Positions 1 to 7,770 of a stretch of 64,000 nucleotides of DNA are shown here, piece by piece (the stretch's first letter is position 1; every line of letters starts with the position of its first letter). Origin of the DNA: JACPUW01 sp049115495 (lineage in GTDB: Bacteria; Bacteroidota; Bacteroidia; CAILMK01; JACPUW01). The position numbers and the translations under genes were made by a program. The notes below the pieces were generated by a model. The model had not been told where the DNA came from and searched no databases. It saw only the letters and a program-made list of their open reading frames with translations. Location of the stretch: the NCBI GenBank assembly GCA_049115495.1, contig JAGDZV010000005.1, forward strand, positions 310,001-374,000, given 5' to 3'.

Positions 1-705
1 ATTTTCATCGATTGGTACATCACCGTATTTTATCTGTTCTATTTCAAATAAAGCTCTATGTGATGCATAACCAGCACCTAATGATAAATGCCCAACATGC
101 CCAAGTTGGAATGTAAGCCCAAGGGATGCGTTTGCTCTGCTAATATTTAGATTTTCGGATATGGTATTGTAGTAGTAATCGCCGCTAAGACCAATCATGT
201 TATTTGTAAGGCCACTATATGTGTATTGATTGCCTGTAAATGCGTTAAAAGAAGAAGAAGCACGGGCATAGAATCCTGTTTTGCCCAATCTCATAAAAGT
301 TAAGCCTACTGGAGCAAGGTTGGTTCCATGATAACCAACAAAAGTTCTTCTAGTAAAAGGTAATTTTATAACATCTGCTGCCACCTTAAAGACTATATCA
401 CCGTCTAATTTAGACTCATCCATAAAAACATCCCAGATAATGCGCTTTGTAGATCCGCTTTTTACGCCTTTACCAATATCACCTTCTACCGACTTTGCCT
501 TATAAAAGCTCTCGCCAGCATCTTCCGAATAAAACAAAGAAACATTGAACTCTTTGTCAATCTTACCGCCATTTATACTGTAAAGTACTTCAATTTTATT
601 TTCACCAGGTATTTGCTGCCATTTAACACCGGAAATTGATTGGGCATTTAATCCAGTTAATAAAACAGAGAAAAATAGAAATAAAATTAGTGACTTATTT
701 TTCAT
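1..705 (-). CDS. Secreted/outer-membrane protein, cut by the left edge of the window
   Basis: Open frame of 235 codons from the ATG at 705 to the window edge without a stop, so the C-terminus is missing. It begins with a clear signal peptide (MKNKSLILFLFFSVLLTGLN, then AQ). Residues about 22-110 look like a beta-sandwich with the sequence IIWDVFMDESKLDGDI, a pattern I associate with a domain at the N-terminus of many Bacteroidota surface proteins. The rest (FYARASSSFNAF, LGHVGHLSLGAGYASH) has alternating aromatic/small residues typical of an outer-membrane beta-barrel. The start codon overlaps the end of the upstream lipoprotein gene by 11 bases, so the two are probably translationally coupled. 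The exact function is unknown; a surface partner of the lipoproteins is an inference from the overlap. Confidence 0.7.
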   Translation of the reverse strand, partial: MKNKSLILFLFFSVLLTGLNAQSISGVKWQQIPGENKIEVLYSINGGKIDKEFNVSLFYSEDAGESFYKAKSVEGDIGKGVKSGSTKRIIWDVFMDESKLDGDIVFKVAADVIKLPFTRRTFVGYHGTNLAPVGLTFMRLGKTGFYARASSSFNAFTGNQYTYSGLTNNMIGLSGDYYYNTISENLNISRANASLGLTFQLGHVGHLSLGAGYASHRALFEIEQIKYGDVPIDEN

Positions 706-3700
706 AGTAAATTCTGTAAATATCGAGTTTAAAGCGGTCCAATGCATAAATATTATCACCATGTGCAGTAATATACAAATAATCAATATCTGTTTGCAGA
801 GCTTTGACTACCTCAAAATCATAATTTGTACCGTCTTTAAACATACGTATTAAAAGTATACAACCATCTGCCAAATTATTACTGGTATAAACTTGATTAA
901 GCAGAAAATAGTAGTCACCTTTAAACTCAATTATATTGGATTGCGTACTATAATTTCTCAAAAATAAATGTTTGAAATCATGATCTTGTGATCCAAAATC
1001 AAATGCCATGAATGTACTCGCCCAGTGGTCTGACGTACCATCTTCAAAATAAAGCTCTCCGACCAAAAACTGATTCACATTTGTTGGAAAACTTGGATTA
1101 AAGTTTGTCATTTTAGTCAAAGTTGTCCATTTTCCATTAGAGCCAAATTTGGTCAAGTAGAAATCACTATTCTCCTTCAGAAGCATGTAAAACGATGATC
1201 CCTTTGAAATACCATCAAAGTCAAGTTGAGCATAGTCCGTTTTTGGACCCGCAATTCCTTTACTGTTACCCCATTCGCCGTTTTTCATGCTGTACAAATA
1301 AATTGAATCACTGCTCTTAGAATTGTTTTGATAATTTGTTTTTCCCAAATAAAAAACGTTATTCGTAAGATAAACTCGATTAATTCCTTGTAATTCTTTA
1401 ATGTAAGGCGGTAGTTTTTGGAATGTCAAACTTTTTTTTGTTGTGTCAAAAATTGATATTCCTAAATTTCCGAAATAATAAAGTGAACCAGAATAGGCTT
1501 GAAATTTACCATAATCATCTCCTTCTCCGTATTGACTTCGTGCGTTTTTATTAAAACTTCCTATTTTATTTATTTTTTCAACATTGCTCAGCTTGATTGT
1601 ATCATAGATATAAGTCTCTAAACTATCGTTTTTTAGTTTACATCTTATAAAAAGTTTATCATATCCAACAATTGCAGCCACCCTATTAGTATTATCCTTA
1701 GGATAGTAGGGTGCTGTTAAATAGTTGTTAAATGTTTGTGAAGTATCATAATCAAAATATTTCTCAAGGGTCAACCCATTAAGTTTAAATGTATCATTGC
1801 TAATCTTATGATTGGGAATTAATCGCCTACTGAAATTATCATCTATGTTTCCCCTATTATAATAAAGTTCGTCTACTTTATTGATTGGTAAACGAGTAAA
1901 GTTTAATTCTACATTTGGAATAGGTTTCGGCACCTTAAAAAATAGCTTTCCAGAATATATTAGTGTGTCATTAATCTCAATGTAGCCTTTGAGTTTATAG
2001 TTTCGATCAAACGCCGGTACCGAGATTTTTGTGAGTCCGTTCACGGTTATATTCCTATTAATAAGTTTATCATTTCGAGTATAACTCGCAATTCCAATAC
2101 GAATAGTTGGGTCCAAATTTTGATCAAGAGAATTAATTTTCACGTTATATTTAATAGGTTCCACATATTTTAAATTGGAAAGCTTCAAAAAGTCACGCTG
2201 AAGGGTATTTATTCCAAGTATTTCACTTATTGCCTGCCCATCGGGGTTGATTACCACAATTTTGAAAGAGTATTCACTGCTTGTACTAAGGCCGTAAATT
2301 CTTTTGATATTTTCAGTTTTATTCTTTGAAATAGAAACAGACTGAATGAAGCTATTGCTATTCACCTGATTCCCTGAATAAATATTAATACTTGCATTTG
2401 TAAAGGTATTGTGCTTTGATCCAAAGTTCAATTCATATTCAAGATCAATGAAATCAGTACCTGCAGCAGATTTTGTAAACGATATTACTGAAGGTAATCT
2501 TGAATCTTGATTAGTCGTTTTTGAGACTGTTTCTGAATACACCGTATCCTTGGTATTCATGGCAAATGCGCGAACAAAATATTCAGTTCCTGGCTCACCG
2601 GTAAATTGTCCATTTTGAATTTTAGCATCACTTAGTGCACCAAGATTTATTGTTTCTTCTTTGTTTGTAAAGTCGTCTGATTTAGATATTTCAAAGCCAT
2701 GCTTAAGGATATTTTCATCTCCAATTCTGAAGAAGTTTGCTTCAATATTTAGCTCTACCCCGTTTTTAAGGTTGACTTCTAAATCTCTTACCCCTGGCAG
2801 CCCTTTATTTACTAGAGTTTTAGTTTTAAGTACGTCGGTATAGGTGATTCCTGAGTCATTTACAGCAAAAGCTCTAAAAGAATAGAATGTTTCTGGATTC
2901 AGGTTTTCAGCCACAGCAGCAAAGTCGCCCACTTCACTTCCTAGTTTCACAAAATAATTATCTAAAGTTGGTATTGGCTCATTGGCTGACCAGACAAAAC
3001 CATGTTCGCTAATACTAGAGCTACCTTCAAACAGTACTTCTGCTTTTAACTCTATTTTTTCAAAATCTAAGGCTCTTACTGTTTCCAAACTTAGCTCTGG
3101 CAATTCTCTCATGGCTCCCGAATTAAATTCATATGCGAGTCCATATGACGTGCCTTTGTCATTAATTGCAAAAGTTCTTACATAATATGTGGTGTTAGGA
3201 ACTAAAGGCCGTAGAGAATAGTCAAATAACAAAGAATTTTCAGTAGTTGAGCCCATGACAACTCTATTCTCAGTAGTAGGCAGATTTGTTTGATCACTGT
3301 AAGTATATCCGTATTCAGTAATCGCGAGACCACCATTAGAAACGATTTCACCTGTCAATCTTGCGCTCGTTCCGTAGGCTATAAAATTATTTTCATCGTC
3401 AATTGTCTTTACAGCAGGTAGTGAATAATCAGGCGTGGTGAACTCTAAGCTTTCAAACGACCTAAATATTTTACCGTTTGTGTTTTTTGCCAGGCTTTTA
3501 ACTAGATAAGTAGTGGCTGCGTCTAGTCCAGTAATTTGAATATCAAATGGCGTGGTATCAGTAGGAATTGAGTCGAGATACCTGATTTGATCAGTGGAAG
3601 AAGTGTCAAAGTCTTCTTTTTTGCCAATTTGGAAAGCTAGATTGCCTATGGGTTCTTGGCCAATATACTCAAACTCGGCATTCAACTCAACGGCAGTGGG

Positions 3701-3832
3701 ATAAACATTGACTATAGTCGGTTTTGTTAGGATTGGTGGTTTGTAGTCACCTGACGGTAATTCAACTTCGTCTTTTTGGCACCCAAAATAGACTATTGAA
3801 ATTAGAAAGGTAAAAAAGATTTGGTTTTTCAT
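695..3832 (-). CDS. Large surface lipoprotein with fibronectin-III-like repeats and a C-terminal propeller-like domain (copy 2 of a tandem pair)
   Basis: Protein of 1045 residues. I start it at the ATG at 3832 rather than the TTG at 3844, because the ATG gives a clean lipoprotein signal ending in a Cys at residue 18 (YFGC). About residues 25-520 hold repeated modules of roughly 100 residues with the pattern Y-x-V/F-R-x-F-A-x-N followed by a turn and YG/YT (for example TYYVRTFAINDKG, FYSFRAFAVNDSG, EYFVRAFAMNTKD), which resembles fibronectin type III or related beta-sandwich domains. About residues 730-1045 contain short beta repeats with FYLG, FYLTKFGSNGKW and SDHWA motifs, suggestive of a kelch-like propeller. 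The first half is almost identical to that of the neighbouring gene at 3868-7011; the second half is clearly diverged. No enzymatic motif seen; display on the outer membrane and ligand binding are inferred. Confidence 0.8.
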   Translation of the reverse strand: MKNQIFFTFLISIVYFGCQKDEVELPSGDYKPPILTKPTIVNVYPTAVELNAEFEYIGQEPIGNLAFQIGKKEDFDTSSTDQIRYLDSIPTDTTPFDIQITGLDAATTYLVKSLAKNTNGKIFRSFESLEFTTPDYSLPAVKTIDDENNFIAYGTSARLTGEIVSNGGLAITEYGYTYSDQTNLPTTENRVVMGSTTENSLLFDYSLRPLVPNTTYYVRTFAINDKGTSYGLAYEFNSGAMRELPELSLETVRALDFEKIELKAEVLFEGSSSISEHGFVWSANEPIPTLDNYFVKLGSEVGDFAAVAENLNPETFYSFRAFAVNDSGITYTDVLKTKTLVNKGLPGVRDLEVNLKNGVELNIEANFFRIGDENILKHGFEISKSDDFTNKEETINLGALSDAKIQNGQFTGEPGTEYFVRAFAMNTKDTVYSETVSKTTNQDSRLPSVISFTKSAAGTDFIDLEYELNFGSKHNTFTNASINIYSGNQVNSNSFIQSVSISKNKTENIKRIYGLSTSSEYSFKIVVINPDGQAISEILGINTLQRDFLKLSNLKYVEPIKYNVKINSLDQNLDPTIRIGIASYTRNDKLINRNITVNGLTKISVPAFDRNYKLKGYIEINDTLIYSGKLFFKVPKPIPNVELNFTRLPINKVDELYYNRGNIDDNFSRRLIPNHKISNDTFKLNGLTLEKYFDYDTSQTFNNYLTAPYYPKDNTNRVAAIVGYDKLFIRCKLKNDSLETYIYDTIKLSNVEKINKIGSFNKNARSQYGEGDDYGKFQAYSGSLYYFGNLGISIFDTTKKSLTFQKLPPYIKELQGINRVYLTNNVFYLGKTNYQNNSKSSDSIYLYSMKNGEWGNSKGIAGPKTDYAQLDFDGISKGSSFYMLLKENSDFYLTKFGSNGKWTTLTKMTNFNPSFPTNVNQFLVGELYFEDGTSDHWASTFMAFDFGSQDHDFKHLFLRNYSTQSNIIEFKGDYYFLLNQVYTSNNLADGCILLIRMFKDGTNYDFEVVKALQTDIDYLYITAHGDNIYALDRFKLDIYRIYYEK

Positions 3833-3867
3833 TTCTCGTCTCAATTTTTATTGATGAAGATGGTTGA

Positions 3868-6800
3868 TTATTTTTTATAAAAAATCCTGTAAATATTATG
3901 GTCTTTGCCATTAAACAAACTGGTTTCTGTCTCACTGCCTAGGCCATAAATGTTATTGCCAGCAGTGGTTAAGTACCAATGTTGTAAGCCAACATTAATT
4001 ACTTTAACAATTTCAATGTCGTAATCGCTTCCATCTTTATACATTTTGATGAGCACCACGGATTCTTTTCTTAAGTCAGTGGAAGAAGAAGTATTAATGC
4101 TGGCAGTGAAATAATAATCACCTTTAAATTCAACTAAGTTCGATTTGATATTATAACCCATAAAGGGATTTAGGTGGGCAAAGTCATAATCTTGGGATCC
4201 AAAATCAAAAGCACCAAACCATGTAGCCCAATGATCTGATATCCCATCTTCAAAATATACTTCACCATATATGTGCCCACGTCTTCTACCATTAGGCGGA
4301 GAATAATTATTCATTTTTGTTGGATTAGTCCATTTTCCGTTAGACCCATATTTCGTGAGATAAAAGTCACTATTATCATAATAGAGAAGATAAAAAGAGC
4401 TGCCTTTTGAAATACCGTCAAGTGACTTGGATCCGAAGGATTTGGCCGGTCCTTCGATTCCCTTACTAGCCCCCCATTCTTCGTTTTTCATATTAAATAA
4501 GTATACAGAGTCATATAACCAGGAGTTATTGGAGTACACGGTTTGGCCCAGATAAAAAACGCTATTATTAAGATATACTCGAACTTCTCCACTAATTCTT
4601 TTGGTGTAAGATGGGATTGCTTTTGAAGTAATTTTAGAATTGGACGTGTCGAAAATAGCAACCCCTTCTGATCCAAATAGAAATAGTTTTGGTCCATAAC
4701 TTTGAAAACAACCGTAATCATTGTTATATCCATAATTATTCTGAAACTCTCCCAGTTTTTTGACCTTTCCTACTTTTTGAATATTAATAGTGTCGGTAAT
4801 ATATTCGGTAATGCTATCATTACTGTATTCAACTTGTACAAATAGCTCTTTGTAACCCACCAGGGTTGGTAATCCAATTTTATTGGCACTTGTAATATAG
4901 CCGGCCGTCCAGTTGTTTCTGAAGTATTGCGTGGTGTCGTATTTAAAGTATGTATTGTTCACTTCACCATTTAGACCGAAAGTGTCATTGTTAATGGTGT
5001 GATTAGCTTCAAACAACCTGAACATTTTGGCACTTGAAAAATTTACGTTTTCGTAGTCAAGCGGTGACCTTTTAAAATCAATTGTAACATCAGGAATGGG
5101 CTTTGGGACGTTGAATTTAATCGCTCCGGATTTTAATACTGTATCATTTATATTAATGAAGCCTTCAAGGCGGTACTTTTTATCAAAATAGGGTAGTGAT
5201 ACTGTTACAGTATTCTGCGATGTTGTTCTTTCGTCAAGTAATTTATTCTTTGTGGAGTAAGCCGAAACACCTTTGATACTACCTTGCGGAAGGTTTTGGT
5301 CAGTTATGCCAAGACTTACATCGTACTTAACTGGGCCGCGATATTTCAAATTAGATAGCTCTAAAAAGTCGTCTCTAAGTGTATTTAAGCTGAATAATTC
5401 ACTATCTGCTTTACCATCAGGATTTGTCAATTCAATTTTGAATGAGTATTCACTGCTTGTACTAAGGCCGTAAATTCTTTTGGTATTTTCAGTTTTATTC
5501 TTTGAAATAGAAACAGACCGAATGAAGCTATTGCTATTTACTTGATTTCCTGAATAAATATTAATACTTGCATTTGTAAAGGTATTGTACTTTGATCCAA
5601 AGTTCAATTCATATTCAAGATCAATGAAATCAGTACCTGCAGCAGATTTTGTAAACGATATTACTGAAGGTAATCTTGAATCTTGATTAGTGGTTTTTGA
5701 GACTGTTTCTGAATACACCGTATCCTTGGTATTCATGGCAAATGCGCGAACAAAATATTCAGTTCCTGGCTCACCAGTAAACTGTCCATTTTGAATTTTA
5801 GCTTCAGTTAGTGCACCAAGACTTATTGTTTCTCCTTGGTTGGTAAAGTCGTCTGATTTGGATATTTCAAAGCCATGCTTAAGGATATTCTCATCTCCAA
5901 TTCTGAAGAAGTTTGCTTCAATATTTAGCTCTACGCCGTTTTTAAGGTTGACTTCTAAATCTCTAACCCCTGGTAGCGCTTTGTTTACTAAAGTTTTAGT
6001 TTTAAGCACGTCGGTATAGGTGATTCCTGAGTCATTTACAGCAAAAGCTCTAAAAGAATAAAATGTTTCTGGATTCAGGTTTTCAGCCACAGCAGCAAAG
6101 TCACCAACTTCACTTCCTAGTTTAACAAAATAATTTTCTAAAGTTGGTAATGGCTCATTGGCCGACCAAACAAAGCCATGTTCGTTAATGCTAGAGCTAC
6201 CTTCGAACAGTACTTCTGCTTTTAATTCGATTCTCTCAAAATCTAAGGCTCTTACTGTTTCTAAACTTAGCTCTGGCAATTCTCTTAGGGCACCCGAATT
6301 AAATTCATAGGCAAGTCCATATGACGTGCCTTTGTCATTAATTGCAAAAGTTCTTACATAATATGTGGTGTTAGGAACTAAAGGCCGTAGAGCATAGTCA
6401 AATAGCAAAGAATTTTCAGTAGTTGAGCCCAAGACCACTCCATTCTCAGTAGTAGGCAGATTTGTTTGATCACTGAAAGTATATCCGTATTCAGTAATCT
6501 CGAGACCACCCTTAGATACGATTTCACCTGTTAATCTTGCGCTCGTTCCGTAGGCTATGAAATTATTTTCATCGTCAATTGTCTTTATAGCAGGTAGTGA
6601 GTAATCTGGCGTGGTGAACTCTAAGCTTTCAAATGACCTAAATATTTTACCGTTTGTGTTTTTTGCCAAGCTTTTAACTAGATAAGTGGTGGCTGCGTCT
6701 AGTCCTGTAATTTGAATATTAAAAGGTGTGGTATCAGTGGGAATTGAGTCGAGATACCTAATTTGATCCGTTGAAGAAGTGTCAAAATCTTCTTTTTTGC

Positions 6801-7011
6801 CAATTTGAAAAGCGAGATGGCCTATGGGTTCTTGGCCAATATACTCAAACTCGGCATTCAACTCAACGGCAGTGGGATAAACATTAACTATTGTAGGTTT
6901 TGTAAGGATTGGGGGTTTGTAGTCACCTGATGGTAATTCAACTTCTTCTTTTTGACATGAAAATATGATAACCCCAATAATAAAAAGCCAGTATAGCCGA
7001 AGTCTTCTCAT
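3868..7011 (-). CDS. Large surface lipoprotein with fibronectin-III-like repeats and a C-terminal propeller-like domain (copy 1 of a tandem pair)
   Basis: Protein of 1047 residues with an ATG start and a lipobox ending at Cys19 (IFSC), followed by the same mature N-terminus (QKEEVELPSGDYKPP) as the downstream copy. It has the same order of domains: several beta-sandwich repeats to about residue 520, then a region with propeller-like motifs (FYLGQTVYSNN, FYLTKYGSNGKW, SDHWA). It is the promoter-proximal gene of a three-gene minus-strand unit; 35 bases separate its stop from the next start. A good Bacteroidota promoter lies just upstream (7030-7061). The two copies presumably arose by tandem duplication. 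Function unknown; a cell-surface binding role is inferred from the lipoprotein signal and domain type. Confidence 0.82.
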   Translation of the reverse strand: MRRLRLYWLFIIGVIIFSCQKEEVELPSGDYKPPILTKPTIVNVYPTAVELNAEFEYIGQEPIGHLAFQIGKKEDFDTSSTDQIRYLDSIPTDTTPFNIQITGLDAATTYLVKSLAKNTNGKIFRSFESLEFTTPDYSLPAIKTIDDENNFIAYGTSARLTGEIVSKGGLEITEYGYTFSDQTNLPTTENGVVLGSTTENSLLFDYALRPLVPNTTYYVRTFAINDKGTSYGLAYEFNSGALRELPELSLETVRALDFERIELKAEVLFEGSSSINEHGFVWSANEPLPTLENYFVKLGSEVGDFAAVAENLNPETFYSFRAFAVNDSGITYTDVLKTKTLVNKALPGVRDLEVNLKNGVELNIEANFFRIGDENILKHGFEISKSDDFTNQGETISLGALTEAKIQNGQFTGEPGTEYFVRAFAMNTKDTVYSETVSKTTNQDSRLPSVISFTKSAAGTDFIDLEYELNFGSKYNTFTNASINIYSGNQVNSNSFIRSVSISKNKTENTKRIYGLSTSSEYSFKIELTNPDGKADSELFSLNTLRDDFLELSNLKYRGPVKYDVSLGITDQNLPQGSIKGVSAYSTKNKLLDERTTSQNTVTVSLPYFDKKYRLEGFININDTVLKSGAIKFNVPKPIPDVTIDFKRSPLDYENVNFSSAKMFRLFEANHTINNDTFGLNGEVNNTYFKYDTTQYFRNNWTAGYITSANKIGLPTLVGYKELFVQVEYSNDSITEYITDTINIQKVGKVKKLGEFQNNYGYNNDYGCFQSYGPKLFLFGSEGVAIFDTSNSKITSKAIPSYTKRISGEVRVYLNNSVFYLGQTVYSNNSWLYDSVYLFNMKNEEWGASKGIEGPAKSFGSKSLDGISKGSSFYLLYYDNSDFYLTKYGSNGKWTNPTKMNNYSPPNGRRRGHIYGEVYFEDGISDHWATWFGAFDFGSQDYDFAHLNPFMGYNIKSNLVEFKGDYYFTASINTSSSTDLRKESVVLIKMYKDGSDYDIEIVKVINVGLQHWYLTTAGNNIYGLGSETETSLFNGKDHNIYRIFYKK

Positions 7012-7029
7012 TAGTTCATTTCAATTCAC

Positions 7030-7061
7030 CAAACTTAAAGGTTGAACTTGAAAATCTCAAA
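7030..7061 (-). promoter_or_regulatory. Bacteroidota-type promoter for the tandem lipoprotein genes
   Basis: Read on the minus strand, TTTG (7058-7061) is followed after exactly 20 bases by TAAGTTTG (7030-7037), an exact match to the Bacteroidota consensus TTTG-N(19-21)-TAnnTTTG. It sits 18 bases before the ATG at 7011, a spacing also seen for other candidates in this window. Confidence 0.55.
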
Positions 7062-7386
7062 TTATTGTTAAATGATTGAATGTGAATTAGAACTTAGGAC
7101 GAGATAGATGCCAGTAATGAGTTAAGACATTTCTTTTTTTGTGATTTAATTGGATGGTATTAGACGTGTTTGAGTACATCATTGTAGCAAGGGTTTAACT
7201 AATTTGATAAAACTTAAGTTGGCATTCATCTTTGTTTTCTTTTATTTGATCATTTTAGATAAAATAGAGATCTAATTTGTCTCTAGGTTTACATAAAGTG
7301 TTGATATAAAGATTGTAAGAAGTTCTGTATCGGAAAGTAATCACACTTACGCCTGTTTGGAGCGCTTTGCTACTGGCTCTAAATAA
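7062..7386. other. Intergenic region without a recognised gene
   Basis: AT-rich sequence between the receiver gene and the lipoprotein promoter. I see no open frame with coding character, no tRNA fold and no strong terminator after the receiver gene. Part of it should be the upstream region of the lipoprotein promoter. Confidence 0.4.
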
Positions 7387-7770
7387 TTAGTGACTTACGC
7401 TTTCTTCCAAGTACTGCATAAATTCTTGTTTTAGATTATTCATATCACCAGTTTTACTAAATACCTTTTCTATGGTACCATCATTAACCTTTTGTCTGAT
7501 TTCTTCATTTTCATAATAAGCGGTAAGCAATAATCGCCTTATTTTGGGATGTTGTTCTTTAAGAATTGTGAGTAGTTCAAAGCCATCCATATAAGGCATT
7601 CTTAAGTCAGATACTACCATGTAAACTATATCTGAATTTTCTTCAATAAATTTTATGGCTTCTTCGCCCGATTCGGCTGTTTCAATATCTATAACATCGG
7701 CCATAAATGTTTTTACTAAAAACAGGTTAATGGGCTCGTCGTCAACAAATAAGATTTTTCTTTTAGTCAT
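7387..7770 (-). CDS. Stand-alone response regulator receiver
   Basis: 127 residues consisting of one CheY-like receiver domain. The acidic pocket is DDE at residues 10-12, the phosphoacceptor is Asp55 in VSDLRMP, the switch Thr is in LLLTAY and the conserved Lys is in VFSKTGD. There is no output domain, so it must act through protein contacts or phosphorelay. Its ATG overlaps the stop region of the upstream sensor kinase gene by four bases, which makes that kinase the obvious phosphodonor. Confidence 0.9.
   Translation of the reverse strand: MTKRKILFVDDEPINLFLVKTFMADVIDIETAESGEEAIKFIEENSDIVYMVVSDLRMPYMDGFELLTILKEQHPKIRRLLLTAYYENEEIRQKVNDGTIEKVFSKTGDMNNLKQEFMQYLEESVSH

Noticed and set aside
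7300..7386. Possible tRNA or small RNA in the gap after the receiver gene
   Set aside because: No cloverleaf, CCA end or T-loop could be formed; only short weak stems are present.
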